A stretch of 64,000 nt of DNA from Fuerstiella sp. (GTDB taxonomy: Bacteria > Planctomycetota > Planctomycetia > Planctomycetales > Planctomycetaceae). The stretch covers positions 1 to 64,000 of the forward strand of contig JALHMY010000005.1 of assembly GCA_022843805.1 (NCBI GenBank), read 5' to 3'. The notes beneath the pieces are model-generated. The model was not told the origin of the DNA, made no database searches, and saw only the letters and a list, made by a program, of their open reading frames with translations. Made by a program: the position numbers and the translations under genes. Below are positions 10,097 through 18,997 of the stretch, piece by piece (positions within the stretch are counted from its first letter, which is position 1; each line of letters opens with the position of its first letter).

Positions 10097-11698
10097 ATGA
10101 AGACATTCTGTTATCTGCTGTTTTGTGCGGTCTCCCTGGCCTGCGGATATCATCTGTTCGGTCAGCTGGCCGGTGTAATGCGGAATGGACAAGCAGGAAT
10201 TATTGGGGCGGCAGAAGAAAGGGCAGAAGGCGTTGAATCCCCTCGGGAGAACAGTCCGGACGCTTTAACGATCTCAGATATTACTTCGGACAGGGAAAAG
10301 ATCGAACAGGAAAACGTTGTCCATGTCGCGGCGAATAACAGCAGTGACACGCCCGATGCGGGCAGCCTGCTTGCGCGGGTTGACAAAATTCTTCAGCAGC
10401 GACCGGCTGAAGAAAAGCAGGCTCAGCCGTCCGGCTCATCGCAGAATGCTGATGTGGGTATGCAGGGGCGAATTGCATTGCCTGTACCTTCGGTTCCGAT
10501 ACGCCATCAGGCACGTCAGCATGACGAAATGATTACACCAGGAAACTTCGAGTACCTTGGCGGTTTTCGACCTCCTCATCAGCAAACGAACGGATCAACG
10601 TTCGCGTATGGGGGCTGGGCACTGGCTTACAGGCCGGACGGTGATGCTGGCGGTCCGGATGACGGGTTTCCCGGATCTCTGTATATTGTTGGCCATCGTG
10701 AGCACCAGATGGTTGCGGAAATCAGCATACCGTGTCCGGTGATCACGCAGAACAGAACACTGGATGAGCTTTCCACAGCCAGTGTGCTTCAGTCATTCTC
10801 GGACGTGACCGGAGGTCTGCTGAAGAGATGGAATGCTGTTTCGGAGACGCCGTTTCATATTGGCGGGCTTATCGTCGCCGGAGATCGGCTGCACTGGACT
10901 GTTCACAAATACTACAACGTCGATGGGAATGACTTTTCCTCACACGGAACAACCTCGCTCGATTTCTCCAGGACCCATGCGGATGGGCCATGGCATCTTG
11001 GTCCGGCAAACTCCGGTATATCTGAATGGCATTCCTACAAGCATGCGGGATACATTTTTGAGATTCCCCGGAAAGAGGCTGAGTCCTGGTTTGGCGGCTT
11101 CAATCTGATTTCAGGATTACAGATCAGCACGGGCCTTCAGTATTCCAGCCAGGGGCCATCGATGTTCGCCTATCGACTGCCCCCGGCGGGCACCCCAGCT
11201 GAGACCTCTGTTAGTGCCATACCGCTCGTATGGTATTCCGAGCAGGTTCCGCTGGCCCGTCACAATCCGGCGGATCGCTGGACAGGAGGTGCCTGGCTGA
11301 CTCTGGGAAATAAACAGGCTGTGGTGATTGCTGGTCGGAAGGGACTCGGACCCATCTATTATGGCGTGGCCAGACCTGGTGACTGCAGTCAGGATAAGGG
11401 TTATCATGGATCGCCCTATGAAACGCAAATGTTGTTTTATTCGCCTGCCAGTCTTATTCGTGCGGCACATGGTCAGCTGTCGGCTCACGCTCTGGAACCA
11501 TGGCTGCGATGGGACGGAGAATTTGACGGAGGCGGTCCTGGCCAGTACTTCTTCAGGACCTGCAGCCAGTCTGTTGGGGGCATGGCGTATGACCGGAAGA
11601 GCAACATTCTGTATCTGGTTCAGGTCAATGCGGGATTCACCACAGACAATGAATTTGAGCCACTGCCGGTAATTCATGCTTTTCGCATTGTTGAATGA
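10097..11698 (+). CDS. membrane-anchored protein of unknown function in the EPS locus
   Basis: 533 residues; the family was not recognised. A short N-terminal hydrophobic segment (about residues 4-25) works as a signal or anchor. A low-complexity acidic and Gln/Ser-rich linker runs to about residue 140, and a compact globular domain fills the rest. The globular part begins with FEYLGGFRPP near residue 155 and has repeated Gly/Trp/aromatic motifs (YGGWALAYRPDG, GSLYIVGH, WLTLGNKQAVVIAG) that suggest a beta-propeller-like or lectin-like all-beta fold. It lies 35 bases after the polymerase gene and just before an acyltransferase, so it probably acts outside the cytoplasm on the polymer. A surface protein, lyase or binding protein would all fit. 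Confidence 0.75.
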   Translation: MKTFCYLLFCAVSLACGYHLFGQLAGVMRNGQAGIIGAAEERAEGVESPRENSPDALTISDITSDREKIEQENVVHVAANNSSDTPDAGSLLARVDKILQQRPAEEKQAQPSGSSQNADVGMQGRIALPVPSVPIRHQARQHDEMITPGNFEYLGGFRPPHQQTNGSTFAYGGWALAYRPDGDAGGPDDGFPGSLYIVGHREHQMVAEISIPCPVITQNRTLDELSTASVLQSFSDVTGGLLKRWNAVSETPFHIGGLIVAGDRLHWTVHKYYNVDGNDFSSHGTTSLDFSRTHADGPWHLGPANSGISEWHSYKHAGYIFEIPRKEAESWFGGFNLISGLQISTGLQYSSQGPSMFAYRLPPAGTPAETSVSAIPLVWYSEQVPLARHNPADRWTGGAWLTLGNKQAVVIAGRKGLGPIYYGVARPGDCSQDKGYHGSPYETQMLFYSPASLIRAAHGQLSAHALEPWLRWDGEFDGGGPGQYFFRTCSQSVGGMAYDRKSNILYLVQVNAGFTTDNEFEPLPVIHAFRIVE

Positions 11699-11742
11699 CA
11701 GGCCGGAGCCAGTGGATCACTTTTAACAGGTAAATACTTCGC

Positions 11743-12429
11743 ATGAGATCATTCGCAAAATCCGCTGTTCGAACGATATGCGCATGTCTCGTATGGCCAG
11801 CCATCATGACTTTTCATCTGCATGCAAAGTTCTGCGGATATGAGAAGGTCTTCAGTGGCTGGTCGCAGTTATTCAGTCTGCTGCCCGGTACCGCAGGTGT
11901 TTATCTGAGGCACGCATTTCTTCGAGGGGCCGTTCGCGAATGCGGCGACGATGTCTGTGTGTCATTTGGGACAGTTTTTTCGCATCCTGGCGTCGCTCTC
12001 GGACGCACGGTCTACATCGGCCTTTATTGCTCAATCGGTGATGTGACAATTGAAGAGGATGTGTTGATTGCGTCTCATGTTTCCATCATGAACGGCAGTC
12101 GACAGCATGGAACGAGCAGGCTTGATATTCCCGTGAGAGAGCAGCCGGGCACATTCGAGCAAATCACGATTGGTCGGGATTCATGGATTGGTGAACGTGC
12201 CGTTGTTGCTGCAGATGTGGGCCGACACTGCCTCATTGGGGCAGGGGCTGTCGTGCTGAAGCCCGTACCGGACTTTGCTGTTGCGGTGGGAATCCCCGCC
12301 CGAGTGATTGGCGACCGACGATCGCGAGTCAGCGATTCGCCGCTGGGTCACTGTCAGACGGCGGAGACTGCTGAGCCACCGGCACTTCAGCCTGAGCCAC
12401 CAGCACTTCAGCCACCGGCACGGCGATGA
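11743..12429 (+). CDS. left-handed beta-helix (hexapeptide) acyltransferase
   Basis: 228 residues. Residues about 60-190 contain imperfect hexapeptide repeats of the LbH acyltransferase type (GRTVYIGLYCSIGDVTIEEDV and similar, then IGAGAVVLKPVPDFAVAVG). The His in NGSRQHG near residue 121 is a candidate catalytic residue. It resembles WcaF/NodL-type O-acetyltransferases that decorate polysaccharides. It is the last gene of the plus-strand EPS run. The C-terminus carries two near-identical EPPALQP heptads that look like a recent in-frame duplication. The end overlaps the end of the convergent small gene by 22 bases. Confidence 0.85.
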   Translation: MRSFAKSAVRTICACLVWPAIMTFHLHAKFCGYEKVFSGWSQLFSLLPGTAGVYLRHAFLRGAVRECGDDVCVSFGTVFSHPGVALGRTVYIGLYCSIGDVTIEEDVLIASHVSIMNGSRQHGTSRLDIPVREQPGTFEQITIGRDSWIGERAVVAADVGRHCLIGAGAVVLKPVPDFAVAVGIPARVIGDRRSRVSDSPLGHCQTAETAEPPALQPEPPALQPPARR

Positions 12430-12641
12430 GTTACCTGAGGACGTCCTCCGCCAGCCGCCTTATTGTCGACTTTCGGCGAGGTGACTGCTGAGAAAACTCG
12501 TTTTGGTTTTGCTGCGCTGCCATCGGCGTCCGAGCCTGCGTCAGCTTTTGCCAGCGATCGTCGCTTTTCTGCCTCTGCCAGTTTCTCTTTGGCAACCCGA
12601 CGTTCACGTTCTTTTTGCTTCTGTTGTTTTTTCTTATCCAT
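12408..12641 (-). CDS. small highly basic protein, unknown function
   Basis: 77 residues. It starts MDKKKQQKQKERERR and remains Lys/Arg/Glu-rich, probably one long helix followed by a disordered basic tail. Nothing in it identifies a function. It is kept because the codon pattern looks biased and similar tiny Lys-rich proteins occur in planctomycetes. It converges on the acyltransferase gene, with a 22-base overlap. It could instead be a chance frame in a repetitive region. Confidence 0.45.
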   Translation of the reverse strand: MDKKKQQKQKERERRVAKEKLAEAEKRRSLAKADAGSDADGSAAKPKRVFSAVTSPKVDNKAAGGGRPQVTHRRAGG

Positions 12642-12865
12642 AACAATTCTGTTGTGCAGTCGGAAACAGTTCCGCCTGTTGCGGAGAAGCTGTCTTCAGC
12701 CGTCTGCAGCTCCGTTCTGGTTAGATCTGCGAAATAGTCATCCCGTACTCTGAGAACAGGATCTGTCGCCTCATTTTACCGTTTTCGATGAGCCTCTGCC
12801 ACATCCGGGTCCGAAATTGCTCCGGATGTTTCTCAGGCAGTGATATTTCGCCGGGCGAAGGGTTG

Positions 12866-14074
12866 TTATCTGCTCGCAAACAGACCGAAAAGGCCACCCT
12901 TCTTTTTGGGAGCTTCTTCTGCAGGTTTTGCTGAGGAATCACCCGAGCTGAGTTGTCGGACGAGGTCATTAATGCTTCGCGTCAGACGGGCTTTGGGAGC
13001 AAACCGGCACAATGGAGTACCATTGTTGCGAGCGCCGACCATCGTGGCATAGTCATTCGGCAATTGCCAGTAGACTTCCCGACCGATCGTTTCCAGCGCC
13101 TTGTTCAGGCTGATATCGGCATCTTCAAGCCCCATGCGGTTCACGATGATTTCAACCTTTTCCTTGATGCCGTCAAACTGCTCAAGGAACTGCATAATGC
13201 GAACAACGTTTCGCAGGCAGGAAAGGTCCAGCTGAGTCACCAGCAGCGTACGATTGGAGACTTCCATCGCGGAAAGGTCAAGCTTTCCGAAGGACTTGCT
13301 GACGTCAATAATCAGGTGAGAAAACGTTGCCTTAAGAAGAGCCAGAATTCGTCTCAGGTCGTCGGGTTTGATCGGTTCGCCCTGTTCAAGCTCCACAGGT
13401 CGCGGCAGAAGATAGACTCCGCACTCATGCCGGGTCAGAGATCGCTTCAGCAGCCCGTAATCCAGACGGCCAATATTTTCGGCGACGTCACGAATCGTGT
13501 ATTCGGGAATGATATCCAGCCAGACGTCAGCATCACCGAGCATCAGGTCCAGGTCAATGATCACCGGCGAATTGGCGCTGTCCTGAGCAAGTGAGGCGGC
13601 TGCATTGACACAAAGAGCTGTACTTCCCACGCCGCCGCCAACGCCGGCGATAGTAATGATTTGCCCGACGTTGGAAGGGCCTTCACCAACAGTCCCGCCC
13701 ATGCTGCTTCGGATGCGGTCCAGAGCAGAAATGAAGTCGTCCAGCTGCAGGGGCATGTTAAGGAACTCGCGGGCTCCGTTCCTCATGACCTGCAGAATCA
13801 GCCCGCCTTCCTGAGACCGGCTGATTACCAGCACCGCACATGATGGGTGAGCCCTGGTGACTTCCCCAACGAGCTGTACAGCTCTGGCCGGATTTGTGTC
13901 CACGTTGATGAGTGCAATGTCGGGACGCGTTTGTGCAACGACATCCATGAAGAACTCATAACGGGAACATTCAGCATCCAGCCAGACAGTGTCGATGCCA
14001 AGCAGCATTGTCTTTAGCGAATTGCGAGTTTGTTCGTCGGGATCGACTGTCGCCAGCCGCAAAACGCTTTTCAT
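12866..14074 (-). CDS. cpaE: TadZ/CpaE-like pilus assembly ATPase with receiver-like N-terminus
   Basis: 402 residues from the Met of MKSVLRLATVDPDEQ; an upstream in-frame extension to 14158 lacks family character. Residues 1-115 form a response-regulator-like (atypical receiver) domain. The remainder is a MinD/ParA-type ATPase with the nucleotide loop GVGGGVGST near residue 140 and VIIDLDLMLGDADVWLD near 168. The loop lacks the lysine of the usual GKT/GKS as well as the upstream signature lysine, as in some TadZ proteins with weak or no ATPase activity. TadZ localises the Tad secretion machine at the pole. The C-terminus is Lys-rich (EEAPKKKGG). It leads into the secretin gene on the same strand. 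Confidence 0.9.
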   Translation of the reverse strand: MKSVLRLATVDPDEQTRNSLKTMLLGIDTVWLDAECSRYEFFMDVVAQTRPDIALINVDTNPARAVQLVGEVTRAHPSCAVLVISRSQEGGLILQVMRNGAREFLNMPLQLDDFISALDRIRSSMGGTVGEGPSNVGQIITIAGVGGGVGSTALCVNAAASLAQDSANSPVIIDLDLMLGDADVWLDIIPEYTIRDVAENIGRLDYGLLKRSLTRHECGVYLLPRPVELEQGEPIKPDDLRRILALLKATFSHLIIDVSKSFGKLDLSAMEVSNRTLLVTQLDLSCLRNVVRIMQFLEQFDGIKEKVEIIVNRMGLEDADISLNKALETIGREVYWQLPNDYATMVGARNNGTPLCRFAPKARLTRSINDLVRQLSSGDSSAKPAEEAPKKKGGLFGLFASR

Positions 14075-14194
14075 GACGCTTCTCGCTCTAACCTGAACCA
14101 ATGACGCCGCGCGGAACAAACGTAACTGCTGACAGGGCCTGCCGCGCTGAACAGGCACTGCAACTGATGGGAAAAAACTGACACCGACATGCTT

Positions 14195-15811
14195 TTATCG
14201 AAGAGTCGGCGTAATGAGTCCACTGTCTTTCACTGCCGGTTTCTTTACTGTCGCCCCGCTCTGCTGTGGAAAGCTTGCCGGCAGAGTCTTAGACTTATTC
14301 TCGGGTGCGCCGGAAACCTGTTGTTTCACCTGCGGGCTGGAATTCTCCTTTTTCGTCACGCAGTCATCAGACGGATATCCGGCCCGTCCTTCAACTGCAC
14401 CTGGTGGACAGGTACCGCCGGGCATACAGTTGACGCCCTGACATTCGTCGCCGAACTTTGGTACTTCCAGAAGGTTATGAAAGAACAGCTCCCGGTCCGT
14501 TGGAGTATCTGTGAACGATCCCGGCCCGCCTGCGGACATTTCGCTGCCGCTCATCGGTGCGACATATTCAGGAGTCACCACGATCATCAGCTCGGTTTCC
14601 GACTCGGTAAATTGCTTGCGCCCGAAAGCCGATCCGATCCAGGGCAGTTCCCCGAAGAATGGTATTTTCTGGGAGGCTCCGTCCTGACGCTGTGAAACCA
14701 GGCCGGCAATGACAAGTGCCTCGCCAAAGTTCATTTCCACCTGCGTATTGGCTCGCCGAACAATAAACGCGGGCACAGTAACACCGCTGACGGTGACAGA
14801 ATTTGCAAAATCCCGGTCACGGACTGCCGCTTCAATTTCGAGGCGGACACGACCGTTTCCGAGGATATAGGGAACCGCTTCCAGCTGAATACCGAATTCC
14901 TTGAATTCAATGGCTGTTGTGCCAAGGCCAGCCGGAGTTACAACCGGAGTTTCACCACCATTCAAAAGATTGGCCGGTCGGCCGTTATGGGTCACCAGCA
15001 TTGGCGTGGCATGAAGCTTGAGCAATCCTTCTTCCCGCATTGCCTGAACAAAACCGTTGAATACGGAATTTGTCTTTGTGAACCCGTACGTGATCGTGGA
15101 GTCGGCGAAACCTGTAAGAGTTGCCGTTGTTCCACCTGCTCCGGAGGCGAGAGTTTCAATTGGAGTGATCGGACCCGGAGTGCTGATCAGAAAACTGTTC
15201 GGTCTGATCAGGCTGAAGTTCATTCCCAGCTGTCGAAATTTCTGCCTCTGGACTTCCATCACAGAACACTTCAGAAGCACCTGCTGAACGCCGCCGATCT
15301 TCATGTGATTCATGACGTTGGGAAAGAACTGTTCGGCAATTGCCTGAATCTCATTCACATGTTCCGGCTTGGTAACCCAGCCATCCAGTCGGACTGCACC
15401 CTTGATTTCTTCGACGGTAATAGTGTCGTTGGGGTAAAGTCGTCGGATGAAGGATTCAAGATGTCGAACGTCACCTCGCACGAGGATTTCAACACTGAAC
15501 TGCTGACCGTATTCGTCAACAATAGATACCGTGGTGACGCCGGTCTGGATCGCAGCGACGCGAACCTGCTGCGGATTTCCCTGAACCGTATCAATTCGAA
15601 CCACTTCAGCGTCAAAGTCCATCACCTGACGGATGTTGGCCGAATGCTCAATCACAGTGGAAAATCGCTCATAGAGCGACAGTTCATTAACCCCTGGACG
15701 CAGACGATACGCCGGGGTGGTCGCGGGAGACTGTGCCTTAATCGTCGCTGATCCAAAGATCAGCAGACCGGCGGCAACGACGGCAGACAAACAGCGAACG
15801 AAGGACAGCAT
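14195..15811 (-). CDS. cpaC: Flp/Tad pilus secretin (CpaC/RcpA)
   Basis: About 538 residues. A signal peptide spans the first 27 or so residues (hydrophobic core near 8-22, ending around IKAQ). It is followed by a CpaC-type N-terminal domain, a BON-like segment (about residues 95-165) and the secretin domain. The late secretin signature is clear: KIPFFGELPWIGSAF, then SETELMIVVTPEYVAPM near residues 395-425. It forms the outer-membrane pore for the Flp pilus. A Met five codons upstream (15826) is also possible. The 100-residue Pro/Gly-rich C-terminal extension with two Cys pairs is unusual. It lies between cpaB and cpaE on the same strand. Confidence 0.95.
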   Translation of the reverse strand: MLSFVRCLSAVVAAGLLIFGSATIKAQSPATTPAYRLRPGVNELSLYERFSTVIEHSANIRQVMDFDAEVVRIDTVQGNPQQVRVAAIQTGVTTVSIVDEYGQQFSVEILVRGDVRHLESFIRRLYPNDTITVEEIKGAVRLDGWVTKPEHVNEIQAIAEQFFPNVMNHMKIGGVQQVLLKCSVMEVQRQKFRQLGMNFSLIRPNSFLISTPGPITPIETLASGAGGTTATLTGFADSTITYGFTKTNSVFNGFVQAMREEGLLKLHATPMLVTHNGRPANLLNGGETPVVTPAGLGTTAIEFKEFGIQLEAVPYILGNGRVRLEIEAAVRDRDFANSVTVSGVTVPAFIVRRANTQVEMNFGEALVIAGLVSQRQDGASQKIPFFGELPWIGSAFGRKQFTESETELMIVVTPEYVAPMSGSEMSAGGPGSFTDTPTDRELFFHNLLEVPKFGDECQGVNCMPGGTCPPGAVEGRAGYPSDDCVTKKENSSPQVKQQVSGAPENKSKTLPASFPQQSGATVKKPAVKDSGLITPTLR

Positions 15812-15914
15812 CCCTGCACCCCCCAAAAAACGCAGAAGAGCGACGATCGCCTGACAGGCGTTTCGCCGCGCTTCATTACATCTCGCGCTCCGCGCGAATC
15901 CCCCGGAACTTGTT

Positions 15915-15941
15915 GCTGCAGTGAATCGGTTTCACTGCAGC
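15915..15941. other. hairpin between cpaB and cpaC
   Basis: Arms gctgcagtgaa and ttcactgcagc form an 11-bp perfect stem with a five-base loop in the 160-base gap between the two pilus genes. There is no following T-run on the minus strand, so it is not a classical terminator. It may be an mRNA processing or attenuation structure. Confidence 0.35.
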
Positions 15942-15971
15942 CTCTTCTTCTCCACCGCTCGGACTAAAGCC

Positions 15972-17027
15972 CTATGGTGTACTCTTCTTTTTTGAAGGCT
16001 TCAGGAAGTCCCAGATCGACCCTGTCGACACAGCCTCTTCAGGCAGCTGGACAGATTCCAGACGAACGTTGGTGCCTTCGTGAATTTCAATCGTCCATGT
16101 ATTCTCTGGTTCAGCCTGTGCAAGTTCGATTACCGGCATTGACCCGCCAGGATCTGTTGAACCCTGACGATTAAGTTCTGCCAAAAGCTGATCTGCAACA
16201 GGGGCAGCCGCTGATTCAGGAATCGGCGGAATGTCCCCCTTCATTGCTTCTGACTCCAGCAGATTCTCCTCACGTGCCTGCATAACCGAGCTGGCATTCA
16301 GATTATTTCCATCCTGATTACTGCCCAGCACGTCAGAAGTGATTTCACTTGCCACAACTTCCGTTTTATCGCTGTTAGATCTCAGTGCGGTTGAAAGACG
16401 GCCAACCTTTTCAGCAAGTCTGAGAAGACCGGCCTGTTCCGGAGTCACCAGGACCGAGATGTTTTTAGCTCCGCCGCTGGCTTCACCCGTCTTGTCAATT
16501 CCGTAGATTCTGTCGTCGACAGCGAATACTTCGACATATTGCAGAATGGTTTTTGCAATTTGCCCCCTGCCATTACCCCCTGTTTCCCTCGAGTCATAGG
16601 TCAGCATAATATCGACTCGGTTACCCGGTCGCAGCATGCCGCTATGAGTCTGGGTTGCATCCACCGGAATGGTGATCGCCCGCATTCCTTCCGGAATATT
16701 GGCAGCCGCTCCGATTTCCCCTTTTTCTGTCAGCTTACTGACCAGAATCCAGTCGCCTGGCATTGCCGGGACCTTCAGTGAACGTTCCTGAACCTGTGTG
16801 AGTTCAGTGACCACTCCTTCCGGACAGGCATTGATATTGACCTTCACAGGACGAACATTGGTTTCATTCAGCATTTCGCCCGGCTGAATTTCCAGTGCCG
16901 CCTGCAATACTTCCACCATCTCTTCGCTGGTTTCGGGTTTCTGGCTCATCGCCTGCCTGACGCCGAACATAGCGACCAGGCCGCATGCTGCCGCAACCAC
17001 CATCAAAATCAAACTTTGAGATTTCAT
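15972..17027 (-). CDS. cpaB: Flp pilus assembly protein CpaB/RcpC
   Basis: About 351 residues from the Met of MKSQSLILMVVAAACG. An N-terminal membrane anchor (about 5-25) is followed by a SAF domain (about 40-105, ALEIQPGEMLNETNVRPV) and the RcpC-type region with GNRVDIMLTYDSRETGG and a repeated SVLVTPEQAGLL motif. CpaB works with the secretin in the periplasm. Residues about 215-300 form an acidic, Asn/Ser-rich linker not usual in the family. A Met eight codons upstream is possible. It is the gene preceding cpaC. Confidence 0.93.
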   Translation of the reverse strand: MKSQSLILMVVAAACGLVAMFGVRQAMSQKPETSEEMVEVLQAALEIQPGEMLNETNVRPVKVNINACPEGVVTELTQVQERSLKVPAMPGDWILVSKLTEKGEIGAAANIPEGMRAITIPVDATQTHSGMLRPGNRVDIMLTYDSRETGGNGRGQIAKTILQYVEVFAVDDRIYGIDKTGEASGGAKNISVLVTPEQAGLLRLAEKVGRLSTALRSNSDKTEVVASEITSDVLGSNQDGNNLNASSVMQAREENLLESEAMKGDIPPIPESAAAPVADQLLAELNRQGSTDPGGSMPVIELAQAEPENTWTIEIHEGTNVRLESVQLPEEAVSTGSIWDFLKPSKKKSTP

Positions 17028-17311
17028 ATTTGTCAGGAACTCCTGGATCACTAACCCCCGACTATCGTGCGTTTCGCAGTTCTGTTCCTTCTCAGGAACT
17101 GATCTGCAGTTTCGGCCGAATCGTCAAAGGCGGTTTTGTGTCTCCATGCCCCGTCAGCATCATCATCGGCAGAACCTAAAACGCTGCTTCAGATAATGCT
17201 GACAGGATTGCCAATCTCTTCACTCTCTTTTGCCGGCAATGTGGGATTTTACCCACACGGCGCTGCTTAAAAGAGTGGTACAGGTTTTGCCACTTCGCAA
17301 CAGCGTATGGC

Positions 17312-17340
17312 CCTTCCATCGTGCACCGGACGATGGAAGG
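17312..17340 (-). terminator. possible transcription stop after cpaA
   Basis: An 11-bp perfect stem (ccttccatcgt / acgatggaagg) with a seven-base loop lies just past the cpaA stop codon in the 330-base gap before cpaB. No T-run follows on the minus strand, so if it acts it is either Rho-assisted or a processing and stability element. The remainder of the gap shows nothing else recognisable. Confidence 0.4.
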
Positions 17341-17361
17341 AGTCAGGTTCGAAATCTTTAG

Positions 17362-17913
17362 TTACATCATGCCCGAATACATAAAGTAGCCAATCGTTCC
17401 AATGCAGATGGGAATCCCGTATGGCAGCAGCAGCATTGTTGGCTTGCGTTCGGCCGCGATTCTTGACAGCTCATATGGATTGCGGATCACCATCCATTCG
17501 CTCAGAATCAGCAGGAAATTGGCGTAATGATGCTGCAGGCTCTTACGCCAGAGCACCATAATGACCGCCATGATGGCGCCAACGATGGTCGAAACGCAGA
17601 ATGCCGCGAATGTGACTTTCCAGCCCATCCATGCACCAATTCCTGCCATCAGTTTGACGTCCCCGGCTCCCATCCCTCCGACGGCGTACAACGGCATCAG
17701 AGTAAGCAGCCCCACACACATGCCGAGGAGGCCGGCTGAGAGCCCCGACAGCCCACCGACACAGGTCGAATAGACAAGGCCGGAAAGCACCATCGGGAAA
17801 GTAATCCAGTTGGGTACACGCAGTTCCTTGCCATCGATCCAGGCGGCAAGTATCAGAACTGCCGAAACAACTTTTACGTGCCAGTGTTCAAAAATGATTT
17901 GTGATAAATCCAT
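17362..17913 (-). CDS. cpaA: prepilin peptidase, Flp type (CpaA/TadV)
   Basis: 183 residues with about five or six transmembrane segments. The two aspartates of the type IV prepilin peptidase active site are Asp27 (in WIDGKELRVPN) and Asp85 (in GGMGAGDVKLM, the GxGD motif). The long N-terminal methylase domain of PilD is absent, as expected of the short CpaA/TadV form. It should cleave the leader of the two Flp pilins encoded upstream on the same strand. The gene order flp, flp, cpaA, cpaB, cpaC, cpaE matches Tad loci. Confidence 0.94.
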   Translation of the reverse strand: MDLSQIIFEHWHVKVVSAVLILAAWIDGKELRVPNWITFPMVLSGLVYSTCVGGLSGLSAGLLGMCVGLLTLMPLYAVGGMGAGDVKLMAGIGAWMGWKVTFAAFCVSTIVGAIMAVIMVLWRKSLQHHYANFLLILSEWMVIRNPYELSRIAAERKPTMLLLPYGIPICIGTIGYFMYSGMM

Positions 17914-17987
17914 CGCAGATCTCCTGCCTGCAGCAGCAAATTAAATAAGTGAGTAGGGGGCATACGTCGGCTGTAGAGTTCTGAACG

Positions 17988-18104
17988 TCAGGCTCGGCCA
18001 GCCGGTGCAAACAGGTTCAGCAAAAGAAAAGTCAGTGCCATGGTCAGCATTGCTGTGGCTCTGATCAGTTCGCCTGGGTCAATATCTGTCCACAAAGGAA
18101 GCAT
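17988..18104 (-). CDS. possible 38-residue single-span membrane protein in the pilus locus
   Basis: A short frame translating as a polar start (MLPLWTDIDPGELIRAT), then a hydrophobic span of about 16 residues (MLTMALTFLLLNLFAP) and an Arg end. It sits between the first pilin and cpaA on the same strand. The upstream bases are only weakly Shine-Dalgarno-like (cgagagcg). It may be a pilus accessory peptide or a chance frame. It has no recognisable family. Confidence 0.3.
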   Translation of the reverse strand: MLPLWTDIDPGELIRATAMLTMALTFLLLNLFAPAGRA

Positions 18105-18307
18105 GTTCGCTCTCGACAGGAAAGGATGCCTGGTGTTAGTAGCTGGCTGAGTAAAGCCTGCTCAAAAGTTGCTGCGGGGCGAGAGTTCCGCCGGGTCAGC
18201 TGACGAAGTATTTCTCACCAGTGACCCAGCGGGTTTTCGCCCCTGCTTTCAGACTCAGTATGTCGTCTGAAGGAGCGACATACCTTCCTGACAATGTGCG
18301 CCAGACC

Positions 18308-18481
18308 TTATGTCAGGTAACCGCCAACTGCAGTGAACTTGTCGTTGGCACGAGTACCAATCGTGGATACAGCGGCCAGACACACAACGATAATCAGTGC
18401 CAGCATAACGGCGTATTCAACCGCGGTTGGGCCGTCTTCTGAAACCATGAACTTCTTAACACTGTTTGCAAACTTCGTCAT
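18308..18481 (-). CDS. flp: Flp-type pilin (copy 1)
   Basis: 57 residues. A short basic leader ends at Gly17; the mature part starts PTAVEYAVMLALI with the Glu+5/Tyr+6 of Flp pilins and a single hydrophobic helix. It is the major subunit of the Flp/Tad pilus, processed by CpaA. A strong ribosome site (AGGGGA) lies seven bases before the ATG. It differs from the second copy only at residue 47 (Asp here, Ala there). About 180 bases downstream is the possible small membrane protein, then cpaA. Confidence 0.93.
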   Translation of the reverse strand: MTKFANSVKKFMVSEDGPTAVEYAVMLALIIVVCLAAVSTIGTRANDKFTAVGGYLT

Positions 18482-18997
18482 ATCTGATTCCCCTCAAATG
18501 TGCGCCCTGTTCAGGGCCATCTGTATCACGGCGGTACACATTAATCTGTGTTCCCCGCAGGAACGCCAGCTGCATCACAAGCAGCTGACCGGGAACTCGT
18601 CGACTATGATCTGTTCCATTCACTTCGTCGGCGATCCCTGAAACTATGCTAGCTCAGGAAAATTGAGTGATCCCGAAAAACATCGCATTACTCGGGATGG
18701 TGCTGTCGGCGGAGGCTGCGGAAACTGAATAACCTGAATCGACCGCGGTGTGGATACGGGATACTTCCCATCACCCCTTTTCGAGATTTTCAACCATGAT
18801 CAGTTTTGCAGCGGTCCGGCGGACAGTGGGGCAACGACTGTCGAACCGCAGGCATCCTGCAAATGGGGAAGGCGAGGATTCCTTCAATCTGACATGTTGT
18901 GAAAAACACAGTGACAGATCGATGGAACCCTCGCCTTCGGTGTGCTCGCGACGCTCAGCATCGCTGAACGTAAGCAAAGGCCTGCTCCCACGGCAGA

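Noticed and set aside
12721-12969. An 82-codon minus-strand frame overlapping the end of cpaE
   Set aside because: It overlaps cpaE in another frame, has no recognisable family and no good ribosome site.
17240-17300. A TGGCA sequence on the minus strand upstream of cpaB resembling a sigma-54 promoter
   Set aside because: The GC element at the required spacing is missing.
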